DNA from: Planctomycetota bacterium
GTDB lineage: Bacteria; Planctomycetota; Planctomycetia; Pirellulales; Lacipirellulaceae
Assembly: GCA_013152205.1 (NCBI GenBank)
Contig: JAADGV010000045.1
Coordinates: 1-61,088 of the forward strand
Length of the DNA: 61,088 bases
Direction of reading: 5' to 3'
Shown here: positions 54,790 through 61,088 of the stretch, one piece after another
Layout of the letters: each line of letters begins with the position of its first letter
Numbering within the stretch: position 1 is the stretch's first letter
The notes under the pieces: model-generated
Database searches by the model: none
Told to the model about the DNA's origin: nothing
The model's input: the letters and a program-made list of their open reading frames with translations, nothing else
Program-made: the position numbers and the translations under genes

Positions 54790-56091
54790 ATGGCTGACTT
54801 AAACACCAGCAACTTCTCTCGCCGTCGATTCCTCGGGGCGGCCAGTGTTGCGGCCACCACAAGTGCCTACTGGACCGCAGAAAGCTACGCAAAAATTGTG
54901 GGGGCAAACGATCGGATTCGAGTTGGGTTTATAGGTGCTGGAGGCATGGGGAACAGCCACTTGAGTGCTTTCATCAACCTGAGGGAGAAGAATAATCTAG
55001 AAGCCGTGGGGGTGGCTGACTGCTGGACGACCCGTGCAGAGACCGGTGCCAAAAAAATCGGAGCACCCAACCTATTTTCCGATTATCGCAAACTGCTTGA
55101 AATCAAAGAGATCGACTATGTGACGATCGCTACCCCCGAGCATCGGCATGCTGAAATGACGCTCGATGCTCTCGACGCAGGCAAGGCCGTTTACTGTGAG
55201 AAGCCGTTGACTCACACGGCCTCAGAGGCACTTGCAGTGATGAAGAAGCAGGCAGAGACCAGGCTGCCTTTACAAGTCGGCGTGCAAGGAATGTCGGACG
55301 ACAGTTATATCTCAGCTCGCAACGCGATCGATCAAGGCGTAATCGGTCAGGTAGTTCATGCGCAGATTGAATACGTTCGACGATACGACGTACAAGGTCT
55401 GTTCCGTAGTAAACCGGCGACGCAAGACGACTTACCCAAGCCGACCGACCTTGATTGGAATGCTTGGCTAGGTTCGGCGCCGCAGACACCTTGGAACCCA
55501 CACCATTACCATGAATGGCGATGTTATTCAAACTATTCCGGCGGCATCGCTACCGACCTATTCATTCATCGCCTCACACGGATCATGAAGGCGCTCGACT
55601 TGCTCTACCCTCGCCGCGTAGTCGGGATGGGAGGCATTTGGCAATGGCCTGACGGTCGCGATTTGCCGGACAATTTTGAGATGATCTGTGAATATCCGCG
55701 TGGCATGACTGTCTATGTGCTAGGAACCATGAGCAATCGGACCGACTTCGACCATTTAATTCGCGGCTATCGAGGAACTCTCTATTTCTCAGGCCAGGGT
55801 TGGGTTGCCAAGGACAAAGATGGCAAGGTGCTTGCCGAGCATAAGAAGACCGGGGCCGAAGACATCAATTTACATCACACCAACTTGCACAATCATCTGC
55901 GCAATGGCGAAGAACTCAACTGCCCAGTCGCACTTGGTGCTGCTGGGGCAATCACTGGAATCATGGCCAACGAGTCGTGGCGTACCGGCCAGATGATGGG
56001 CTGGGATAGCCGGGCTAACAAAATCGTTCCTTGCCACGAAATAGAGCACAATCCCTTCCCCGAAGGTAAACCGGCTGTGAGAGGTGGCTAG
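54790..56091 (+). CDS. Tat-exported Gfo/Idh/MocA-family oxidoreductase
   Basis: 433 residues from ATG 54790 (AAGGAG six bases upstream). The N-terminus NFSRRRFLGAASVAATTSAY is a twin-arginine signal (RRxFLG), so the folded protein should cross the membrane with its bound cofactor. The dinucleotide motif is RVGFIGAGGMGNSHL; EIDYVTIATPEHRHAEMTLD and AVYCEKPLTHTASEAL carry the catalytic E-K-P. GGIATDLFIHRLTRIMKALD provides the His/Asp region. Planctomycetes have many such exported members, probably acting on cell-surface or imported glycans in the periplasm. Expression is predicted to depend on the operator at 54693. No carbohydrate transporter is adjacent. Confidence 0.95.
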   Translation: MADLNTSNFSRRRFLGAASVAATTSAYWTAESYAKIVGANDRIRVGFIGAGGMGNSHLSAFINLREKNNLEAVGVADCWTTRAETGAKKIGAPNLFSDYRKLLEIKEIDYVTIATPEHRHAEMTLDALDAGKAVYCEKPLTHTASEALAVMKKQAETRLPLQVGVQGMSDDSYISARNAIDQGVIGQVVHAQIEYVRRYDVQGLFRSKPATQDDLPKPTDLDWNAWLGSAPQTPWNPHHYHEWRCYSNYSGGIATDLFIHRLTRIMKALDLLYPRRVVGMGGIWQWPDGRDLPDNFEMICEYPRGMTVYVLGTMSNRTDFDHLIRGYRGTLYFSGQGWVAKDKDGKVLAEHKKTGAEDINLHHTNLHNHLRNGEELNCPVALGAAGAITGIMANESWRTGQMMGWDSRANKIVPCHEIEHNPFPEGKPAVRGG

Positions 56092-56147
56092 TAGTTGTGA
56101 CGTCTCGCATCCTACAATCTAAGAGTCGTCATCAAGCCCTAAGAACC

Positions 56148-56315
56148 TCATAATTCTCCTTGGAGGGCCTGGATATGCTCTTGCCGCGATTCTTCGAGTT
56201 CTTCGGGAGTCTTATTTTCCGCCTCTTCCTGGCTTGCGCTGCATCCTAGGAGCGAGATTCCCACGGTCAAGACGGCCACTAGTTTCCCTAGACTACAAAA
56301 CTTCAGACCGAACAT
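56148..56315 (-). CDS. small lipoprotein downstream of the DUF1559 gene
   Basis: 55 residues from ATG 56315, with a perfect AAGGAG eight bases upstream. The lipoprotein signal is LVAVLTVGISLLGCSAS, with lipobox L-L-G-C and the lipidated Cys at position 24. The mature peptide is short and highly charged (QEEAENKTPEELEESRQEHI). It starts 81 bp after the DUF1559 stop and reads in the same direction, so the two are likely cotranscribed. DUF1559 proteins are commonly followed by a small lipoprotein in planctomycetes. Function unknown, presumably accessory to the surface structure. Confidence 0.8.
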   Translation of the reverse strand: MFGLKFCSLGKLVAVLTVGISLLGCSASQEEAENKTPEELEESRQEHIQALQGEL

Positions 56316-56395
56316 GCTTTTTCTCCTTAGTCATTGCATTTTTCGAATTTGCGTGCAGGCAAAGAGGCCATGAATTCCTCAGCGACGGAGTAACT

Positions 56396-57442
56396 TTACG
56401 GCAACTCGAATACCTCTTCGCCATCGCGGGTCCCTGCAGCTACCCAAACGATTGGATCAACACTTTCAGTTACGAAACGAACACTACCGTCACACATGCA
56501 GACGTTGACTCCGCCGGTGTGAAAGCTCGAGGCCGGAGCGATAAGATCCCACCAGGGCCCTTGCCCCGCGCCACTCGACCTCCAGCAAGGGTTATTTGGC
56601 GGCATGATATGATTATACCCTCCACGCCACACAGTCCCTTCTGTCCACGGATAACCTCGGTTACGCCAATCGTTGCCACCAGTACGAACAATCGTAGAGG
56701 TCTTCCAATCTTTTGCAAATAAAGCATTTTGGGTGGCCTGGAGATCGGTGGTAGGTGGCGTCCCGCCAAAATCGAAGCAATCGGACAGCGGAGAAAGATC
56801 TCCTCCGGCCGCTCCGTGCGCATTTGCCATTTCGGCGAACGCAGCGGTATTGGAGGTACCATCGCTGATTCTCCCGATCCGCACTCCCTCCAGCGCTGGA
56901 TAGGTCAGTCCCGTTGTATCTGAAGGCAGCAATTCGTAAGCAGTTCCAAACACTCCATCCCACCTGCCTACAAGGCGAACCCACGAACCAACATTGTAGT
57001 GGTAGTTGTTCCAACCTAGGTCTGTGCCGAGCGAATTTTTGTCGTTGGGGTCGGTGGGGCAGAGCAACATCGAAGGCTGTGCAGTGGCAGCGGCATAATT
57101 TTGATTACTCCAAATCCACTCATCAAAATTGAATTGCTGGTAGATATTCGACCCTTCTAAATAAGGGAACACCTGAGCCGCTGGAGAAAAATACGCCCCG
57201 CCATTGTTGGCGACTAGCGCAGATGATCCAGCCGGAAAATGCCCATTGGCAGATTCATAGTTATGTAGGGCGATTCCTAGTTGCTTAATATTGTTCGTGC
57301 ATTGCGATCGCCGAGCCGCTTCCCGGGCCGCCTGGATGGCTGGCAGCAGGAGCGCAACAAGAACGCCGATAATGGCGATCACGACCAGGAGTTCCACAAG
57401 AGTAAAACCGTGTCTGCGCAGATAATGATTATCAAGTTTCAT
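56396..57442 (-). CDS. DUF1559 prepilin-like protein
   Basis: 348 residues, ATG 57442 preceded by AAGGGA. The prepilin leader [20 protein letters not shown] and helix [20 protein letters not shown] are canonical, with cleavage after Gly12. The DUF1559 body includes [41 protein letters not shown] and the conserved C-terminal block [20 protein letters not shown], ending with the DGEEV tail. The protein should be inserted in the inner membrane and assembled as a pilin-like subunit. Expression is predicted from a promoter at 57501-57529 with an operator at 57480-57493. The lipoprotein gene follows. Confidence 0.95.
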   Translation of the reverse strand: MKLDNHYLRRHGFTLVELLVVIAIIGVLVALLLPAIQAAREAARRSQCTNNIKQLGIALHNYESANGHFPAGSSALVANNGGAYFSPAAQVFPYLEGSNIYQQFNFDEWIWSNQNYAAATAQPSMLLCPTDPNDKNSLGTDLGWNNYHYNVGSWVRLVGRWDGVFGTAYELLPSDTTGLTYPALEGVRIGRISDGTSNTAAFAEMANAHGAAGGDLSPLSDCFDFGGTPPTTDLQATQNALFAKDWKTSTIVRTGGNDWRNRGYPWTEGTVWRGGYNHIMPPNNPCWRSSGAGQGPWWDLIAPASSFHTGGVNVCMCDGSVRFVTESVDPIVWVAAGTRDGEEVFELP

Positions 57443-57479
57443 CGCTAGTCCCTTTTGCTTTTTGACAGCGGAGGAAGTA

Positions 57480-57493
57480 GTTTAACGTTTAAC
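57480..57493. promoter_or_regulatory. predicted operator GTTTAACGTTTAAC
   Basis: A 14-bp near-palindrome with 12 symmetric positions and central CG. It lies 7 bp downstream of the -10 box and 37 bp before the DUF1559 start codon. Binding there would block transcription initiation. See the matching sites at 54693 and 57956. Confidence 0.7.
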
Positions 57494-57500
57494 TTCCTCA

Positions 57501-57529
57501 ATCTTAAGCGTGGTTTGCAATTCTTGCAA
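57501..57529 (-). promoter_or_regulatory. sigma70-type promoter of the DUF1559 gene
   Basis: On the minus strand TTGCAA (57529-57524) and TAAGAT (57506-57501) are separated by 17 bp. The -10 hexamer is identical to that of the promoter at 57919-57946. The rest of the gene-free 57530-57918 shows nothing recognisable. Confidence 0.65.
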
Positions 57530-57918
57530 GCCTATTTCCATAGTTTCCTGAGAATTTGGCGGACAGGATTTGGAAGTACCTTTTGGTTGCGCAAGCAATA
57601 TCTGGTAAACGATACACCTAGGCACGGAAGTTAGCCTACCATTGATTCTGAAAATAACTTTGATGGCTGCGACTGGCGAATTTCGAGCGGGTGTAGGAGG
57701 GTACTCGTACGAAAGGCCCCATGGGCGTACCAAGTGCGTCTGAACTCAACCAACGCAAATAAGATTCAACGATTAAGCAGTATAAATCGACTCTATCGCG
57801 GCTCTCCCGCTAGGCATCGGATGGACTGACGACAGCCTTATCTCAGCATCTAAATAGTTTTGCAGTATAGGTTTACGCCATTAGCCCAGGCAGGATACGA
57901 GAATCAGGAATTTATTGC

Positions 57919-57946
57919 TTGACACCTTAGCAGTAAAGATTAAGAT
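57919..57946 (+). promoter_or_regulatory. sigma70-type promoter of the LamG PEP-CTERM gene
   Basis: TTGACA (57919-57924) is a consensus -35, followed after 16 bp by TAAGAT (57941-57946). It precedes the operator by 9 bp and the start codon by about 160 bp, leaving a long mRNA leader. Confidence 0.7.
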
Positions 57947-57955
57947 GCACTTACG

Positions 57956-57969
57956 GTTTAACGATAAAC
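57956..57969. promoter_or_regulatory. predicted operator GTTTAACGATAAAC
   Basis: Near-palindrome with 12 of 14 symmetric positions, placed at the expected transcription start. Third member of the GTTTAACGTTAAAC set in the window. Confidence 0.7.
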
Positions 57970-58103
57970 TTCATGGTCTACCTGTTGGAGCTAAGGACAC
58001 CAGCAGCTCGTTAGCACTTTTTTTCTGGGCTTTTCGAAGAGGCATCAACACCAATTCTTTTTCTTTGTCTTGCTTTCTCTATGTGAAAAATGGAGGGGAT
58101 CTA

Positions 58104-58931
58104 ATGAAACGTTTGAGCACTTGGCATCTTTGGGGCGGAAACAAAATATTCTTGGCAATACTTGCCATAGTTTTGGCGGTGGGAGTGAAGCCAGTAAACG
58201 CCGCGCTAATCGGATACTGGGATTTTAACGAAGCGATCGACATGGCCGACGCCGTCGATTCGGTGGCGGGGAACGACGCTGTTCTTAACAACGCGGCAAC
58301 GCGTACTGCAGGGCCAGCAGGTTTTGGCCGTGCTCTTTCTTTGGACGGTTCGGCTGGTACGAATGCCGTCGTAGGAGTTGTTCCCTCGCTAGCGCTGACG
58401 GGAAGCAACTATACCGTGGCCTTTTGGGCCATGCCTACTGGTGCACTACCCACCTCGGGTCCTCAGCGCATGATCACCATGGACGATGGCCTTAATTCCA
58501 GCGGAGGTTACTCGTTCGGATTCTTCAGCGGCAACTTTAGGCTCGGCGTGGGGCACAACAATGGATCGAACAACAACGCAATAATCACCGGAGCCACGTT
58601 TAGCAATGATTGGATCCATTTTGCGATCACTTACGATGCTGCAAGTGTCGGAAGCGAGCGCAAGGTCTACAAGAACGGCAATCTGGTTGGTACAACCGCC
58701 ATCGCGGGTGGCAACATCCTTAACGATGGCGATGACTCCCTAGTGTTTGGAGACATCCCCCCATTTAACCAGAACTTCGAGGGGGCGTTGGACGACATTC
58801 GAATGTACGACAATACGCTAACTCAGCCGGAAGTTGCTGCGTTGTTAACAGCAATTCCCGAGCCTTCCTCTTTGTTGTTGACAGTGGCCGGCATGGTTAG
58901 CCTGCTCGTCGCTAGGCGAAAGCGTAGATAA
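58104..58931 (+). CDS. secreted LamG-domain protein with PEP-CTERM sorting signal
   Basis: 275 residues from ATG 58104, with GGAGGGGA ideally placed; the longer in-frame ORF from 57915 would run through promoter and operator and is rejected. Signal peptide to ~35 (FLAILAIVLAVGVKPVNA). A LamG/concanavalin-like lectin domain follows: GYWDFNEAIDMADAVDSVAG, FGRALSLDGSAGT, YTVAFWAMPTGALPTSGPQR, SGGYSFGFFSGNFRLGVGHN, WIHFAITYDAASVGSERKVY, KNGNLVG and FEGALDDIRMYDNTLTQPEV. It ends IPEPSSLLLTVAGMVSLLVA, then RRKRR, a full PEP-CTERM anchor. It probably binds a glycan at the cell surface. The domain is a close paralogue of that encoded at 60601-61088. Confidence 0.93.
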   Translation: MKRLSTWHLWGGNKIFLAILAIVLAVGVKPVNAALIGYWDFNEAIDMADAVDSVAGNDAVLNNAATRTAGPAGFGRALSLDGSAGTNAVVGVVPSLALTGSNYTVAFWAMPTGALPTSGPQRMITMDDGLNSSGGYSFGFFSGNFRLGVGHNNGSNNNAIITGATFSNDWIHFAITYDAASVGSERKVYKNGNLVGTTAIAGGNILNDGDDSLVFGDIPPFNQNFEGALDDIRMYDNTLTQPEVAALLTAIPEPSSLLLTVAGMVSLLVARRKRR

Positions 58932-58944
58932 GGTCTTGGTCGGA

Positions 58945-58976
58945 CGTGCCTGGATGTGACGGTACATCCAGGCACG
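58945..58976. terminator. hairpin after the LamG gene
   Basis: CGTGCCTGGATGT (58945-58957) pairs exactly with ACATCCAGGCACG (58964-58976) over a 6-nt loop, 13 bp after the stop codon. No T-run follows, so it may be a processing or weak termination signal. Confidence 0.6.
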
Positions 58977-59074
58977 CCGCGTTGCTGGGATAGGCTATTG
59001 ACTTTTGGGACTTCGCAAGCGAATTCAGTCGAAGTCGAAAGGCTAGTGCTTTGTCTCCGCTTCATTTTCGGATT

Positions 59075-59135
59075 AGCCGTTTTGGCGCTAGCCACGGTTT
59101 TTTCTGCACCAACCGTGGCTAGCGCCAAAACGGCT
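59075..59135. repeat. perfect 25-bp inverted repeat before the beta-helix gene
   Basis: Arms 59075-59099 and 59111-59135 (AGCCGTTTTGGCGCTAGCCA...) are exact complements around an 11-nt loop containing a T-run. The gene-free gap 58932-59229 contains nothing else recognisable. It may be a terminator or a dispersed element. Confidence 0.8.
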
Positions 59136-59229
59136 GATTGGATCAACCCGAATTTTAGCTGCGGCAGGCCACTACCGGTTGCGAAGAGTAATTTTTTGGT
59201 ATCGGTGCACTAACTAGAAGGGAACTGTG

Positions 59230-61088
59230 ATGCGAAGTATTTACACAGACGTGAACAGATTAAAAGGCTTGAGCGTTGCCTTCACCGCTCTTGTCCTATT
59301 GTCGTTGACTACTACCAGGGCTAATGCAGTCCCTCCGCCGGGATTCGTTGACGCCTCGACCTTTGGTTTTGCTACTGATCCGTACATCGCTTTACAAGCG
59401 GCGATCAACACCGGTCGCGATGTTTATGTGCCTAACGTGGGGACTTGGAGCCTTAGGCGGCCAGTCTTCATGCTCAACGACAACCAAGAAGTCCTGTTCG
59501 AAACCGGCGTCACCGTCGAGGCCATGACGGGAACTTTTACGGATAACTTTGATAGCCTGTTTGAAATCAACGATCGCAACAATGTGACTTTAAGGGCGGA
59601 GACTGCTGGGACAGTCACCTTTAGTATGGCACTCACGGCCGTGACAACCGGCCAGAAGGCGGGAATCCGATTGGGGAACTCCCAGAATGTCAAAATCCAA
59701 GGTCTCACCATTGAAAACCCAGCAGGAGATGGCATCGTTGTGGGGGACACGACCCTCGGCGCCTTTTCTAGGGACGTAACCATTCAGGATGTTACCATCG
59801 ACGGTGCCTATCGCAACGGGATTACCGTCACCGGTGTCGATGGCTTACTTATCGATAATACGGTGATCGTCAATACCACCGGAGCGCCCGCTGGGCCCGA
59901 GGTAGGTATTGACTTTGAACCCAATAATACCGCGACGCAACCGATCGCGAATGTCATCATTCGTGATACGATCATCGCGGATAATGGGGGCGTCTTTGCC
60001 CTCGGTGGGGCGGGCATTATCTGGTCGGTTCCTAACATCTCTGGCGGGGTGCAGACAACGGGGCTAGTTGAAAACGTAACGGCCTTTAGTAACGTCAGCC
60101 ATGGCCTGACGTTCAACGCCGGGACCCTTCCTGGTTGGGAAGTTAGGGATTCCCTGATCGGTGAGAATGGTGGAGCTACCACGACCGGCTTTTCGTCATT
60201 TAACGGCGGCCCTGATTTTTTCGTCACCAACACCGCATTCTGGGGTCAGACCAACCCGGTTTCCGGCGACGTCCTCTTGGGCGCAGGCACCGTGACGGGA
60301 GTCACCCCGAACTTTTTATCGACCACTTTTGGAGATCCAAATTACATGGTTCTTGATCTGAATAACAACCCCGCGTCAATTCTAACAGGTGCCTCTGATG
60401 GAGGGTACTTGGGTGCCCGAGCCCCAGCGGCTGCCTTAGGGGCTGCTACGGGGGCGATACCCGAGCCGACTAGTGCCGCGCTGTTGGGAATGGCCGCGAT
60501 GTCGTTGCTCGTGGTAGCTCGCAAAAGGCGACTTACAGGCGGGATGATTGCGTTAGCAATTTTGTTTGTGTTCGTCGGATCTTCAACGCCAGCGCATGCT
60601 CAGTTGCTCGCCTACTGGAATTTCGATGAGTTGGACAATACGGCAGATGCGCTTGATCCCATTGGCGAGCGAAATGCGGTTCTCATGGGCAACGCAACTC
60701 GCACCACCGGTCCGACGGGTTTCGGCCGCGCACTGGACCTAGACGGAACCGTCGGTACGTACGCCGACGTCGGGATCCAGCCTGCACTGAGCTTGCTGGG
60801 GCTCGAATATACGGTCGCTTTTTGGGCCAAACCCACCGGTGCTCTACCCACGGCTGGCCCCCAGCGCATGATCAATATGGATGACGGCACGGACTTCAGT
60901 GGCGGTTATTCGTTCGGATTCCTCAGCGGCAATTTTAGGCTTGGTGTGAGTCACAACAACGAGTCAAACAATAACGTAACAATCACCGGTGCTACGCTTA
61001 GCAGTGCATGGGAGCATTTCGCCGTCACCTACGACTTCGCAGATACTGGAAGCGAACGCAAAATCTACAAGAACGGCAATTTGGTTGG
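59230..61088 (+). CDS. exported beta-helix protein with internal PEP-CTERM signal fused in frame to a second LamG precursor; 3' end outside window
   Basis: An uninterrupted frame of at least 619 codons from ATG 59230 (AAGGGAA upstream). Signal peptide 1-35. Right-handed parallel beta-helix ~38-400, with repeated NVKIQGLTIENPAGDGIVVG- and VTIDGAYRNGITVTGVDG-type coils of pectate-lyase/pectinase-like proteins. Residues 410-434 are AIPEPTSAALLGMAAMSLLV..RKRR, a complete PEP-CTERM anchor. Instead of a stop, LTGG leads into MIALAILFVFVGSSTPAHA (439-457), a second signal peptide. A LamG domain follows (LLAYWNFDELDNTADAL, FGRALDLDGTVGT, YTVAFWAKPTGALPTAGPQR) that continues past the window edge. This is either one polyprotein or two genes in the same frame with the stop codon lost; an internal start at ATG 60544 is possible. 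The LamG part is closely paralogous to the 58104 gene. Confidence 0.85.
   Translation, partial: MRSIYTDVNRLKGLSVAFTALVLLSLTTTRANAVPPPGFVDASTFGFATDPYIALQAAINTGRDVYVPNVGTWSLRRPVFMLNDNQEVLFETGVTVEAMTGTFTDNFDSLFEINDRNNVTLRAETAGTVTFSMALTAVTTGQKAGIRLGNSQNVKIQGLTIENPAGDGIVVGDTTLGAFSRDVTIQDVTIDGAYRNGITVTGVDGLLIDNTVIVNTTGAPAGPEVGIDFEPNNTATQPIANVIIRDTIIADNGGVFALGGAGIIWSVPNISGGVQTTGLVENVTAFSNVSHGLTFNAGTLPGWEVRDSLIGENGGATTTGFSSFNGGPDFFVTNTAFWGQTNPVSGDVLLGAGTVTGVTPNFLSTTFGDPNYMVLDLNNNPASILTGASDGGYLGARAPAAALGAATGAIPEPTSAALLGMAAMSLLVVARKRRLTGGMIALAILFVFVGSSTPAHAQLLAYWNFDELDNTADALDPIGERNAVLMGNATRTTGPTGFGRALDLDGTVGTYADVGIQPALSLLGLEYTVAFWAKPTGALPTAGPQRMINMDDGTDFSGGYSFGFLSGNFRLGVSHNNESNNNVTITGATLSSAWEHFAVTYDFADTGSERKIYKNGNLV

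Overview
The window looks like chromosomal DNA of a planctomycete, probably of the order Pirellulales. The clade-typical evidence is two DUF1559 prepilin-like proteins with [15 protein letters not shown] leaders, three PEP-CTERM sorting signals, a DUF1570 metalloprotease, several sugar oxidoreductases of the Gfo/Idh/MocA type (one with a Tat signal), a DUF4432 protein, an exported PQQ-type beta-propeller, and intergenic regions full of long imperfect palindromes. No rRNA, tRNA, CRISPR array or intact insertion sequence was recognised.

Layout. 1-5.5 kb: end of a Uma2-type nuclease gene, carB, and an XRE/ImmA-like regulator whose peptidase motif has decayed. 5.5-12.7 kb: a DegT-type aminotransferase and a sugar-utilisation cluster (Gfo/Idh/MocA dehydrogenase, TIM-barrel isomerase/epimerase, PMI-like cupin, divergent DUF4432 epimerase-like protein), with a four-helix-bundle gene interrupted by a stop codon. 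13-19.3 kb: a repeat-built PEP-CTERM protein, two small related membrane proteins, argH, and an exported HEAT protein carrying a receiver-like domain. 19.8-31.8 kb: a sigma-54 activator, a hemX-like/hemA pair, an extremely acidic protein, scpB, a DUF1570 protease, citrate synthase and a parvulin-type PPIase. 31.8-42.1 kb: mfd, a CBM9-like protein, a beta-propeller, a DUF1559 protein and acetolactate synthase. 42.1-53.4 kb: an IS3 remnant, a glutamate dehydrogenase with a Cys-rich insert, a three-gene electron-transfer operon, a frameshifted MscS channel gene and a copper P-type ATPase. 53.5-61.1 kb: two more dehydrogenases, a DUF1559/lipoprotein pair and tandem PEP-CTERM LamG/beta-helix genes, the last running off the window.

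The most interesting system is at 44.2-48.7 kb. A membrane-anchored FAD/NAD(P)H reductase fused to a plant-type [2Fe-2S] ferredoxin is followed 1 bp later by a His-rich polytopic membrane protein fused to DUF547, then by a membrane-tethered heptaheme cytochrome c. The order and predicted topology fit a route carrying electrons from cytoplasmic NAD(P)H through a b-type membrane protein to a multiheme cytochrome outside the membrane.

Two further observations stand out. Near-identical promoter/operator modules (near-palindrome GTTTAACGTTAAAC just downstream of a -10 box) precede three genes at 54.7, 57.5 and 57.9 kb and predict a small regulon. The last open frame (59230 to the end) reads through a complete PEP-CTERM anchor directly into a second signal peptide and LamG domain without a stop. 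Several families of palindromic intergenic elements, some sharing the terminal word GACTTTGCAATCGTCCT, recur across the window.
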